NCBI GenBank assembly: GCA_013376985.1 | Contig: JACABB010000011.1 | Span: forward strand, 1-64,000 | DNA from: Bacteroidales bacterium | GTDB taxonomy: Bacteria > Bacteroidota > Bacteroidia > Bacteroidales > Tenuifilaceae | Direction of reading: 5' to 3' | DNA: 64,000 nt | Shown: piece by piece, positions 53,776 to 63,046 of the stretch | Numbering within the stretch: the first letter of the stretch is position 1 | Layout: each line of letters starts with the position of its first letter | Position numbers and translations under genes: made by a program | The notes under the pieces: generated by a model | Told to the model about the DNA's origin: nothing | Databases searched by the model: none | The model's input: the letters and a program-made list of their open reading frames with translations, nothing else

Positions 53776-56700
53776 TTACAACTTTCTCTTTATCTCTACT
53801 TCTTGGAAACTTTCGATGATATCTCCAACCTTAATATCATTAAAGTTTTTGATATTCAAACCGCACTCAAATCCATTAAGTACCTCTTTTGCATCATCCT
53901 TGAATCGTTTCAACGACTCAAGATCTCCAGTATATACTACTATACCATCGCGGATTAATCTAACCTTATTATTTCTGATAATTTTGCCCTCTCTAACAAT
54001 ACATCCAGCGATTGTACCCACTTTAGTAATCTTGAATACTTCAAGTACCTCGGTTGTACCAATGATTTCCTCTTTAAGTTCAGGTGAAAGCATGCCTTCC
54101 ATAGCATCCTTTATCTCATTGATTGCAGAGTAAATAATTGAATATAAGCGAATATCAATCTCTTCCTTTTCAGCAAGTCTACGCGCACCTATGGATGGAC
54201 GAACTTGGAATCCAATTACGATTGCATTTGAGGCAGCAGCTAAAAGGATATCCGATTCAGAAATTTGACCAACTGCTTTATGGATAACATTAACTTGAAT
54301 CATCGGTGTCGACAACTTAATTAATGAATCGGCTAAAGCTTCAATAGATCCATCAACGTCACCTTTCACAATAACATTTAATTCTTGGAAATTACCAATT
54401 GCAATACGACGACCGATCTCATCGAGTGTAATATGCTTCTGCGTTCTAAGACCTTGCATACGTTGGAGTTGCTCACGCTTATTTGCAATCTCTTTAGCAT
54501 CGCGGTCGGTATCCATTACATTGAAGTAATCACCTGCCTGTGGAGCACCATTCAAACCGATAACCTGAACAGGCATTGAAGGGCCAGCCTCATTAATTCT
54601 GTTGCCACGCTCGTTGAACATTGCTTTTACGTGACCAAAATTTATTCCAGCAATCATTATGTCACCCTGCTTAAGTGTTCCGGCATGAACTAGAACAGTC
54701 GCAGTATAACCACGACCCTTATCAAGGGTAGATTCAACAACGGTTCCTTGGGCTTTCTTTTTTGGATTTGCCTTAAGATCGAGCATTTCTGCTTCGAGAA
54801 GGACTTTATCAAGTAATTTTTCGATGTTTGTTCCTTTTTTAGCGGATATTTCCTGACTTTGGTATTTACCACCCCAATCCTCAACAAGGTAGTTCATATT
54901 GGCAAGTTCCTGTTTAATCTTTTCAGGATCAGCATTTGGTTTATCAACCTTATTGATTGCAAATACAATTGGTACACCGGCAGCGCTAGCATGATTTATA
55001 GCCTCAATTGTTTGGGGCATAACTGCATCATCAGCAGAAACCACAATAATAGCTACGTCGGTGATTTTTGCTCCACGAGCACGCATAGCGGTAAATGCTT
55101 CGTGACCAGGAGTATCTAGGAATGTGATATGTTTACCTTCTTTAACCTCTACGTTGTAAGCCCCAATATGTTGGGTAATACCTCCTGCCTCACCAGCAAT
55201 TACATTAGTGTGACGAATATAGTCGAGTAGGGAAGTTTTACCATGGTCAACGTGTCCCATTACAGTAACAATAGGCGAACGATGAACCAAATCTTCAGGG
55301 CGATCCTCGTCCTGCTTTATTGCCTCCTGTAGTTCTACGCTAACAAACTCAACTTTATAGCTGAATTCATCGGCAACCAAAGCCATAGTTTCTGCATCAA
55401 GTCGTTGGTTGATAGAAACCATTAGCCCGAGGTTCATACAAACTTCAATTACCTCTGTAGGTGAAACGTTCATCATACTTGCAAGTTCACTTGCAGAAAC
55501 GAATTCAGTAACCTTCAGTGTGTTTTTATCAATTTCTTGTTGCTCAAACTCCTGTTGTTGACGTGCGCTAACAAGATCACGTTTTTCTCTACGGTATTTT
55601 GAACCTTTAGTTTTCCCTTTTGAGGTTAATCTTGCTAGTGTTTCCTTAATCTGTTTTTGTACCTCTTCCTCGCTTACCTCTTGTTTTACAATTTTCTTTT
55701 TCTTTTTAAGGTTCTTTTTTGCGGGTAAATCTGCACGTTTCGTTAGTGTTGGAGGTATAGCAGATTTTTGACCTGGTGTATGTGGTGTGGGTAGATTTAC
55801 CTTCTGATTATCTTTTCTAATTCTCTTGCGACGTTTCTTTTTATTTGATTTTTCAACATCATTAGATGATGCAACGGGTTGTTTTTTCTTAATCTCAAAA
55901 GCCTCTAGGTTTATTTTCCCAACAACAGTTGGCCCTGAAAGTTTTTCAACCTCTCTTCTAAAAAGAACAGCTTCTTGTGGTTCAACTTTAGCAATGGGTT
56001 CTTGAACAACAGGTTCTGGTGCTTCGACAACAGGAATTTTGATCTCCTCAGCGGGTTTTGGTCTCTCTATTATTTTAACAGGTTTGTGAATTTTATGTAC
56101 GCTTGGTTCTTGTCCTGATTCTTGTTTTTTATTTTGGTTCTTATCTTGTTGTCCTTTATCGTGTCCTTGTTTGTGAAATTTCTGTTTTTGATTAGGGTGT
56201 TGCTCCTGTTTATTATGGGTTGGTCGTGTCTTTTGATTTAACTGATCCAAATCAACTTTTCCAACAACCTTGGGTTGTTCAACATGAATAGGAGAAGTAC
56301 TAATATGCTCTGGTTTTTTTTCGATTTTTGGATGAACTACTTCTTGCTTTTCGTCTTGTTTCGCTACGGGTTTTGGAATCTCTTGCTCTTGTTTTGGCTT
56401 AATTTCTTGTGCTTTTGGAGTTTCTGGCTGTTGTTTCTTTGGCGAAAGAGCATTTAAATCGATTTTACCTTTAACCTTCAAATCGATCTTCGGTTTTTCA
56501 AAACTTAGAACCTCTTTCTGCTTAGGAGTGGATAAAATATTTTTAATGAACTCCTCGTCGTCAGTATCAGGAACGTCGGTATCTTCTTCAACCACTTTTT
56601 CAACATCCTCAATAGAAACTGTTTCCTTTTTGTCTCGAAGGCCTTTAAGGCTTACTTTCTGAGACTCCATTTTTAAATTCACCTCAGCACCATACTCTTT

Positions 56701-56856
56701 AGCAAGCAGATTGTACAATTCTGCATCTACCTTAGAGTTAGGATCGCTCGGAATCTTATGACCCTTTTTATGCAGAAATTCAACAATGGTTGATATTCCC
56801 ACATTAAACTCCCGTGCAAGTTTACTAAGCCTTAATGATTTTTCGACATTTGTCAT
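53776..56856 (-). CDS. infB: Translation initiation factor IF-2
   Basis: 1026 residues. The N-terminal IF2_N helix (about 5-55: RLSKLAREFNVGISTIVEFLHKKG) is followed by a long Lys/Gln/Pro-rich low-complexity linker (about 60-440), as usual in Bacteroidota. The second IF2_N-like segment is near 455-500. The G domain has GHVDHGKTS (about 535), DTPGHEAF and NKVDKPNAD, then the beta-barrel domains II and IV. It brings initiator tRNA to the 30S subunit. It follows nusA by 52 bp. Confidence 0.97.
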   Translation of the reverse strand: MTNVEKSLRLSKLAREFNVGISTIVEFLHKKGHKIPSDPNSKVDAELYNLLAKEYGAEVNLKMESQKVSLKGLRDKKETVSIEDVEKVVEEDTDVPDTDDEEFIKNILSTPKQKEVLSFEKPKIDLKVKGKIDLNALSPKKQQPETPKAQEIKPKQEQEIPKPVAKQDEKQEVVHPKIEKKPEHISTSPIHVEQPKVVGKVDLDQLNQKTRPTHNKQEQHPNQKQKFHKQGHDKGQQDKNQNKKQESGQEPSVHKIHKPVKIIERPKPAEEIKIPVVEAPEPVVQEPIAKVEPQEAVLFRREVEKLSGPTVVGKINLEAFEIKKKQPVASSNDVEKSNKKKRRKRIRKDNQKVNLPTPHTPGQKSAIPPTLTKRADLPAKKNLKKKKKIVKQEVSEEEVQKQIKETLARLTSKGKTKGSKYRREKRDLVSARQQQEFEQQEIDKNTLKVTEFVSASELASMMNVSPTEVIEVCMNLGLMVSINQRLDAETMALVADEFSYKVEFVSVELQEAIKQDEDRPEDLVHRSPIVTVMGHVDHGKTSLLDYIRHTNVIAGEAGGITQHIGAYNVEVKEGKHITFLDTPGHEAFTAMRARGAKITDVAIIVVSADDAVMPQTIEAINHASAAGVPIVFAINKVDKPNADPEKIKQELANMNYLVEDWGGKYQSQEISAKKGTNIEKLLDKVLLEAEMLDLKANPKKKAQGTVVESTLDKGRGYTATVLVHAGTLKQGDIMIAGINFGHVKAMFNERGNRINEAGPSMPVQVIGLNGAPQAGDYFNVMDTDRDAKEIANKREQLQRMQGLRTQKHITLDEIGRRIAIGNFQELNVIVKGDVDGSIEALADSLIKLSTPMIQVNVIHKAVGQISESDILLAAASNAIVIGFQVRPSIGARRLAEKEEIDIRLYSIIYSAINEIKDAMEGMLSPELKEEIIGTTEVLEVFKITKVGTIAGCIVREGKIIRNNKVRLIRDGIVVYTGDLESLKRFKDDAKEVLNGFECGLNIKNFNDIKVGDIIESFQEVEIKRKL

Positions 56857-56908
56857 ACCAGGTAATCCCCGTTATTTAATTAATTGCAAAACTAAGCTAT
56901 TGAGCGTA

Positions 56909-58147
56909 CTATTCAAATTCCGACTTCAAAATTCTAATAACTTCTTTCACTGTTTCTTCTTCAAGATCGGTACGTTTTACCAGCTCTTTAAATGGAATCT
57001 CAAGTACTCTTTTGGCTGTATCACAACCTATACCCTTGATGGCATCAATAACCCATCCTTCGATTTCATCAACAAACTCATCCAAATTAACATCCTCTTC
57101 GTCTTCAGTATCTGTTTCACGATAAACATCAATTTCGTAACCCGAAAGTTGGCTCGCAAGTTTAATATTAAAGCCTCCTTTTCCAATAGCTAATGAAACC
57201 TCGTTTGGTTTTAGGTAAACCTCAGCTCGTTTATTCGCCTCATCTAATTTTATTGAAGAAATTCTAGCAGGACTTAATGCTCGTGTTATGTAAAGTTGTG
57301 TATTATTAGTGTAGTTGATTACATCAATATTCTCATTACGTAGTTCTCTAACAATTCCGTGAATGCGGCTTCCTTTCATTCCAACGCAAGCGCCAACTGG
57401 ATCGACTCTTTCGTCGTAGGATTCAACGGCAACTTTTGCTCTTTCGCCAGGAACACGGACAATTTTTTTAATTGTAATAAGGCCATCGAATATTTCAGGA
57501 ACCTCAAGTTCAAAAAGACGTTCAAGAAAAACGGGAGAAGTGCGTGAAAGAACGATTAATGGGCTGTTGTTACGCATTTCGACACGAATAACAACCGAAC
57601 GAATAGTATCACCTTTACGGAAGTAATCGGTAGGAATCTGCTCTATTTTGGGTATAATCAACTCATTTCCCTCATCATCCAGAATTAGAATTTCCTTCTT
57701 CCAAACTTGGTAAACCTCACCCGTAACAATTTCTCCAATACGATCTTTGTACTTATTATAGATATTATTCTTTTCAAGTTCAAGAATTCTTGAAGTAAGA
57801 TTTTGCCTTAAGGCAAGAATTGCTCTACGTCCAAAGTCAATTAGTTTAACCTCATCGGTAACTTCTTCACCAACTTCATACTCCTTGTCAATTTTTTTGG
57901 CTGCTTTTAGACCTATTTGGCGATTTGTATCTTCAACCATACCATCCTCAACTACTTCGCGGTTACGCCAAATTTCAAAATCACCCTTATCAATGTTGAT
58001 GATAATATCATAGTTATCATCCGAACCGTACATTTTAATAAGCATATTTCTGAAGACATCTTCCAATACGCTCATCATCGTTGGGCGATCGATATTTTTC
58101 AACTCCTTAAACTCGGCAAATGTGTCAATCAGATTCAGGTTTTCCAT
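56909..58147 (-). CDS. nusA: Transcription termination/antitermination protein NusA
   Basis: 412 residues. The NusA N-terminal domain (1-125) is followed by an S1 domain (about 130-200: RIGEIVTGEVYQVWKKEILIL), two KH domains (about 205-340; ERVDPVGACVGMKGSRI, AIGKGGFNIKLASQL) and a short helix-hairpin-helix end (IKGIGCDTAKRVLEI). It binds RNA polymerase at pauses and lies between rimP and infB, the conserved order. Confidence 0.97.
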   Translation of the reverse strand: MENLNLIDTFAEFKELKNIDRPTMMSVLEDVFRNMLIKMYGSDDNYDIIINIDKGDFEIWRNREVVEDGMVEDTNRQIGLKAAKKIDKEYEVGEEVTDEVKLIDFGRRAILALRQNLTSRILELEKNNIYNKYKDRIGEIVTGEVYQVWKKEILILDDEGNELIIPKIEQIPTDYFRKGDTIRSVVIRVEMRNNSPLIVLSRTSPVFLERLFELEVPEIFDGLITIKKIVRVPGERAKVAVESYDERVDPVGACVGMKGSRIHGIVRELRNENIDVINYTNNTQLYITRALSPARISSIKLDEANKRAEVYLKPNEVSLAIGKGGFNIKLASQLSGYEIDVYRETDTEDEEDVNLDEFVDEIEGWVIDAIKGIGCDTAKRVLEIPFKELVKRTDLEEETVKEVIRILKSEFE

Positions 58148-58165
58148 TGTTAATTTGTTTACAAA

Positions 58166-58633
58166 CTATCTAAATGATACTACAATTTTAGTTGATTTTA
58201 TGTCTGAATAACTTAAAGGCATGATTTCGACAATTCGTTGTTTCCTCTTTTTTCCTTCAAGAATAATATTTTTTTCTACTTCTAAATTAATTCCATCATC
58301 ATTAGCATTAACAAGCTTTCCAGTAAGTTTTTGTCCATTCTTTAATATTATAGCTACAGAACGACCAATATTCTTGATGTATTGCCTTTGTACTTTTAAC
58401 GGGAGATCCAATCCTGCAGAGGATACATCAAGTTCATAATCTTCATCATCGCGATTCAGGTTTTGCTCAATAAATCGGCTTAAAGCCATGCATTGATCGA
58501 TTGTTACCCCTTTATCCCCATCAATGAACACAGAAATTTTATTTGATGAACTAACGGTTACTTCCACCTGAAATAAATCCTCTTCATCAATTTTAGGCTT
58601 AATTAAATTTTCTATCTGTTCCTTTGTGATCAT
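58166..58633 (-). CDS. rimP: Ribosome maturation factor RimP
   Basis: 155 residues from the ATG at 58633 (ITKEQIENLI). The frame stays open upstream to a GTG at 58684, with another ATG at 58642; family starts favour 58633 or 58642. Family blocks are VFIDGDKGVTIDQCMALSRFIE, YELDVSSAGLDLPLK and RSVAIILKNGQKLTGKL. It helps assemble the 30S subunit. It heads the operon with nusA and infB; the promoter is at 58705-58735. Confidence 0.92.
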   Translation of the reverse strand: MITKEQIENLIKPKIDEEDLFQVEVTVSSSNKISVFIDGDKGVTIDQCMALSRFIEQNLNRDDEDYELDVSSAGLDLPLKVQRQYIKNIGRSVAIILKNGQKLTGKLVNANDDGINLEVEKNIILEGKKRKQRIVEIMPLSYSDIKSTKIVVSFR

Positions 58634-58663
58634 ACTTTCCATATATGGCTTTGTTAATAAAAC

Positions 58664-58678
58664 AGGGGACAATGTCCC
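58664..58678. promoter_or_regulatory. Palindrome in the rimP leader
   Basis: GGGGACA-A-TGTCCCC has perfect 7-bp arms. It lies about 27 bp downstream of the -7 box, between the promoter and the rimP start, so it would be in the mRNA leader. Confidence 0.6.
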
Positions 58679-58704
58679 CTGCACTACCTATCGCAAAACC
58701 GATA

Positions 58705-58735
58705 CAAAAGTAGAAAAAATTTTTTCTAAAACAAA
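58705..58735 (-). promoter_or_regulatory. Promoter of rimP-nusA-infB
   Basis: On the minus strand TTTG (58735-58732), 19 bp, then TACTTTTG (58712-58705): an exact consensus. The expected start site is near 58698. Confidence 0.8.
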
Positions 58736-58979
58736 ATATTAACTTGAAAGTTAGAGGAATACTTTAAAAATATTAACTTAGCAAGTCATTTTTTACCAAT
58801 ATAATTAATCACGTAATTTTGTAATTTATTAGGTTATTGGTTTTACAAAACCTCAAAGGTTATAAAAGGATAACCATGATTATGACAACATTGCTTATTG
58901 TTATGGATTGGTGTAAGTGTTTTCAAAATGATTAGAATAATTGTTTAATCTATTTTAAATTTTCAGGAAGGTGTTTGTT

Positions 58980-60383
58980 ATGAAAAAAAAATTATTTATA
59001 ATAGGTTTACTCCTTGTTGCTATGCTGCTTAAGGTGCAAGGACAAGTTCCACAAAAATTTTCTTACCAGGCAGTTATTCGAAATGCTGATGGAACAGTGA
59101 TGGCCTCCCAATCTGTGGATATTAAAATAAGTCTACGGAAAACCTCTCTATCTGGAGATGTTGTTTACTCTGAGACTTTTAGTGCGGTATCTACCAATGC
59201 TCAAGGAGTTATTTCTCTCTATATAGGAGGGGGAACGGTTCTGAGTGGAGTTTTTGCTAGTATTCCTTGGAGTGAGAATATTTTCATACAAGTTGATGTA
59301 AAGAAAACCACAGAATCGACCTATCTGACTATTGGTGCAACGCAAATACTATCGGTTCCATACGCTTTATATGCGGGTAGTGTTAGTCAAGTTACTAGTC
59401 AACCCAATGCGTCTGCTGATGATCCAATCTTTGTTGTAAAAAATAAAGATGGGAAAATTGTATTCGCTGTTTATCAAACTGGCGTTAAAATATATGTTGA
59501 AGATAATCCCGCAAAGGGAGCCAAGGGAGGGTTTGCTGTTGGCGGTCTATCTAATCAGGCTAAGGGGGCATTTGCTCGCGATATATTATTTGTTAATCCG
59601 GATTCAACGCGGATAAATTTTAACGATAATATAACAAAAGGTGCAAAAGGAGGATTTGCAGTTGGGGGTCTCTCTAACCAATCAAAATCTGCAACAAATA
59701 ATGATTTCTTTAAGGTAACTCAAGATTCATCATATTTTAGCACCACAGTATTTGCAAGTGCAAATATTACATCTACTGGAACTATTAGTTCTGGAGCAGG
59801 TACTGCATCAGATCCTGTTCAAGATATTGATGGGAATATATACCAAACAGTTCAAATCGGCACACAGGTTTGGATGAAAGAAAACCTTAGGACTACTCAT
59901 TATTCTTATGGTAAATCTATTTACCCATACGATACAACTTATAATAGTACAACTAATGTTGATACTATTAAGAATTATGGTAGGCTTTATTCCTATTTTG
60001 CAGTAACGGATACTTCAAATGTGTGCCCTAACGGCTGGCATGTTCCATCGCCGCCTGATTGGGATTCTTTGTTAGTTTTTGTTGGTGGTCCTTACTGGAA
60101 AAGAGATTCGATAATAACAGGATTAAGACTAATGGACAAAAATTACTGGAGTGTACCTAACAAAGCTAATAATGCTTCAGGATTTTCGGGTAGAGCGGCT
60201 GGCCAAGCCATGCCAAGTACTCAGTGGATTTTTAGTGGTTTTGGAACGAACGCCAATTGGTGGGGAAGATTCGGAACTGTGCTAAAGCTTGATAGTGGTG
60301 GAGGTGTCGTTGTAGGTTCAGGAAATCCTTCAAATGCTTTCTCTGTTAGGTGTGTTAAGGGGAAAGGGATGCCTGCAAAGTGA
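58980..60383 (+). CDS. Secreted FISUMP-domain protein
   Basis: 467 residues from the ATG at 58980 (a GTG at 58971 is possible but less likely). A signal peptide ends near LKVQGQ. Residues about 20-150 resemble the Bacteroidota secreted-protein opening VPQKFSYQAVIRNADGTVM. Two copies of KGAKGGFAVGGLSNQ occur at about 178-193 and 219-234. The C-terminal FISUMP domain (about 280-467) has DIDGNIYQTVQIGTQVWMK, CPNGWHVPS and SVRCVKG. The function is unknown; it is probably extracellular. It belongs to the same C-terminal family as the lipoprotein at 2118-3542. Confidence 0.87.
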   Translation: MKKKLFIIGLLLVAMLLKVQGQVPQKFSYQAVIRNADGTVMASQSVDIKISLRKTSLSGDVVYSETFSAVSTNAQGVISLYIGGGTVLSGVFASIPWSENIFIQVDVKKTTESTYLTIGATQILSVPYALYAGSVSQVTSQPNASADDPIFVVKNKDGKIVFAVYQTGVKIYVEDNPAKGAKGGFAVGGLSNQAKGAFARDILFVNPDSTRINFNDNITKGAKGGFAVGGLSNQSKSATNNDFFKVTQDSSYFSTTVFASANITSTGTISSGAGTASDPVQDIDGNIYQTVQIGTQVWMKENLRTTHYSYGKSIYPYDTTYNSTTNVDTIKNYGRLYSYFAVTDTSNVCPNGWHVPSPPDWDSLLVFVGGPYWKRDSIITGLRLMDKNYWSVPNKANNASGFSGRAAGQAMPSTQWIFSGFGTNANWWGRFGTVLKLDSGGGVVVGSGNPSNAFSVRCVKGKGMPAK

Positions 60384-60443
60384 TATTCAATCAATAAGAG
60401 AATATTTAGATAAAATCAGTTAGGATTTAATCTTCAATCTAAG

Positions 60444-60474
60444 AACCTGTTAGCGTTTTAAAACCTAACAGGTT
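60444..60474 (+). terminator. Terminator after the FISUMP gene
   Basis: AACCTGTTAG (60444-60453) pairs with CTAACAGGTT (60465-60474), followed by TTTT. Confidence 0.88.
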
Positions 60475-60614
60475 TTTTATCTTTTAAAGATAGATTTAGA
60501 TCCTTTGTTAAGAATAGAATTGTTTATTTTGTTATGGTAAATTTTCTTTATCAGATAAGCAGTTATTGAAGTATTAGTTATCTTGCTACCCGACTCTTTT
60601 TCATAAATATTAGT

Positions 60615-61859
60615 ATGGATGCGACCAATAAAAAGAAGATTGTTAACGATCCCGTTCATGGATTTATTAATATACAACATCCCATTGTTTTCGACTTAAT
60701 AGAACATCCTTATTTTCAGCGCTTAAGAAATATTAAGCAATTGGGCTTAACCTATTTGGTATACCCTGGTGCAAATCATAATCGTTTCCAACATGCTTTA
60801 GGCTCATTACATTTGATGAGTGAAGCGATATCAGTGCTTCGCTCAAAAGGACATTGTATAAGTGAAGAGGAGTCCGAGGCTGTTTCAATAGCAATCTTAC
60901 TACATGATATTGGACATGGACCCTTTTCCCATTCATTGGAATACAGCATTGCCAAAGATATCAGCCATGAGACCATTGGCCGTTGCTTTATTCACTGGTT
61001 AAATATGGAGATGGGGGGGAGATTAAAAATGGCAATTGAGGTTTTTGAAGGAGATTATCCCAAAAAATTCTTACACCAACTAGTATCCAGCCAACTTGAT
61101 ATGGATAGGCTTGATTATCTAAGGCGCGATAGTTTTTTTTCTGGAGTCACCGAAGGAACGATAGGGGTTGAACGAATTATTAAGATGCTCAATGTTGTGG
61201 ATGATCAGTTGGTTGTAGAGGCAAAAGGGATTTACTCAGTTGAAAAATTTTTAATTGCTCGAAGACTAATGTACTGGCAGGTTTATCTTCATAAAACGGT
61301 AGTTGTTGCAGAGCAAATCCTCATTAAGATGCTACAACGGGCAAGGGAGTTAGTAAGAGATGAGAAAGATTTATTTGCAACACCATCTCTTAGGTTTTTT
61401 CTAAAGAATGATGTTTCGGAAAAAGACTTTTTAGTGCCAAGTATTAAGCATGAGCCTTCGGAGGCTCTTAGCCATTTTGCAAACCTTGATGATACAGATC
61501 TTATGATCGCTGCAAAAATGTGGTGTCAACATCAGGATATTGTACTATCTAAACTAGCAGAGATGATAGTAAACCGAAAGTTGCTTAAAATAGAGTTGAG
61601 CGGTAAACCCTTCGAAATAGAAAAATTAAACGTTATTCGTCATCAAGTTTTGCACAAATTCCCTTTTTTTGATAAAAATATTGACTATTTTGTGTTCACT
61701 GATTCTGTAAGCAATAATGCCTATAGTTCTCAGGACGATACCATTAAAATACTATATAATAATGGAGATTTGGTTGATATTGCTATAGCGTCAGATATAC
61801 TTAATACGAAGGCTCTATCTACTGAAGTTAAAAAATATTTTCTCTGTTACCCGAAATGA
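60615..61859 (+). CDS. HD-domain phosphohydrolase
   Basis: 414 residues. The HD domain (about 50-190) has HNRFQHALGSLHLM, LLHDIGHGPFSHSLE with the tandem HD, DMDRLDYLRRDSFFSGV. These are the dNTPase (SAMHD1/dGTPase-like) motif set. The C-terminal part is helical and ends in an alpha/beta tail. It may hydrolyse deoxynucleotides or another phosphorylated molecule. It lies 44 bp ahead of lpxD on the same strand; this order is common in Bacteroidota. Confidence 0.9.
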   Translation: MDATNKKKIVNDPVHGFINIQHPIVFDLIEHPYFQRLRNIKQLGLTYLVYPGANHNRFQHALGSLHLMSEAISVLRSKGHCISEEESEAVSIAILLHDIGHGPFSHSLEYSIAKDISHETIGRCFIHWLNMEMGGRLKMAIEVFEGDYPKKFLHQLVSSQLDMDRLDYLRRDSFFSGVTEGTIGVERIIKMLNVVDDQLVVEAKGIYSVEKFLIARRLMYWQVYLHKTVVVAEQILIKMLQRARELVRDEKDLFATPSLRFFLKNDVSEKDFLVPSIKHEPSEALSHFANLDDTDLMIAAKMWCQHQDIVLSKLAEMIVNRKLLKIELSGKPFEIEKLNVIRHQVLHKFPFFDKNIDYFVFTDSVSNNAYSSQDDTIKILYNNGDLVDIAIASDILNTKALSTEVKKYFLCYPK

Positions 61860-61903
61860 TTTAGAAATATATAGTTTTGTGAATAAATTAAAGAATATTT
61901 AAC

Positions 61904-62953
61904 ATGGAATTTACAGCACAAGCAATTGCCAAATTTTTAGGAGGAACTATTGAAGGAAATCCTGACGTTATAGTTAATAACGTTGCTAAAATAGAAGAAG
62001 GATTTTCTGGTGCTCTTTCATTTTTGGCCAATCCAAAATATGCACAATATATTTATACTACCGACTCTTCAATTGTTCTTGTTAATAACGATTTTGTAGT
62101 TGAGGCTCCTATAAAAGCAACCTTAATTAGAGTTGCTAATGCGTATGAAGCGTTTGCCCAGTTGCTTCAACTTTATGCACAATCTAAAAAACAAAAAAGC
62201 GGAATCGAAACACCTTCTTTTATTCATAATTCAGCAAAGGTTGGTGAAAATCTTTACCTTGGAGCATTTGCATATATCTCGGAAAATGCAATAATTGGTG
62301 ATAACGTAAAAATTTACCCGAATGCTTATGTTGGCGATAATGTTAAAATAGGTAATGACACTATTATTTATCCCAGCGTTATTATTTACGAGGATTGTAT
62401 CGTTGGTAACAATTGCGTTATTCATGCTGGGGCTATAATAGGAGCGGATGGATTTGGCTTTGCTTCAGGCGAAGATGCAAACTACAAAAAAATTCCTCAG
62501 ATTGGCAATGCTATTCTTGAAGATAACGTTGAGATCGGGGCTAACACAACCATTGATAGGGCAACAATGGGTTCAACCATCTTACGAAAAGGCGTTAAGT
62601 TAGATGATCATGTGCACATTGCGCACAATGTTGAGGTAGGAGAAAATACGGTTATGGCTGCTCAGGCAGGTGTTGCTGGTTCAACAAAAATTGGGAAAAA
62701 CTGTATGTTTGGTGGGCAGGTAGGGATAGGCCCTCATCTTAAAATTGCCAACGGTGTAAAAGCTGGACCACAAGCGGGAATTCCTAGTGATATTAAGCAA
62801 GAGGGGAGTGTTGTATTAGGTAGTCCTGCAATTGACATATCTTCTCAAAAAAGATCGATGGCTGTTTATAAAAACCTTCCAGAGTTGCGTAATAGAATGA
62901 GTGATCTTGAAAAAATAGTTAAGGAATTAAAAACCAGATTATCAGATCAATAA
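61904..62953 (+). CDS. lpxD: UDP-3-O-acylglucosamine N-acyltransferase
   Basis: 349 residues. An N-terminal LpxD uridine-binding domain (about 1-95: [11 protein letters not shown]) precedes the left-handed beta-helix of hexapeptide repeats (about 105-310). The catalytic block has IGADGFGF and then [16 protein letters not shown] with the catalytic His. A C-terminal helix ends the protein. It transfers the second acyl group in lipid A synthesis. It precedes lpxC. Confidence 0.97.
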   Translation: MEFTAQAIAKFLGGTIEGNPDVIVNNVAKIEEGFSGALSFLANPKYAQYIYTTDSSIVLVNNDFVVEAPIKATLIRVANAYEAFAQLLQLYAQSKKQKSGIETPSFIHNSAKVGENLYLGAFAYISENAIIGDNVKIYPNAYVGDNVKIGNDTIIYPSVIIYEDCIVGNNCVIHAGAIIGADGFGFASGEDANYKKIPQIGNAILEDNVEIGANTTIDRATMGSTILRKGVKLDDHVHIAHNVEVGENTVMAAQAGVAGSTKIGKNCMFGGQVGIGPHLKIANGVKAGPQAGIPSDIKQEGSVVLGSPAIDISSQKRSMAVYKNLPELRNRMSDLEKIVKELKTRLSDQ

Positions 62954-63046
62954 ATTTATTTCACGATTTATTATCCTTAACTTAACAATAAACTAATAGT
63001 TATTTTTAATAAATTGCGACATTTTGTTCCAGCAATTTATAATTCT

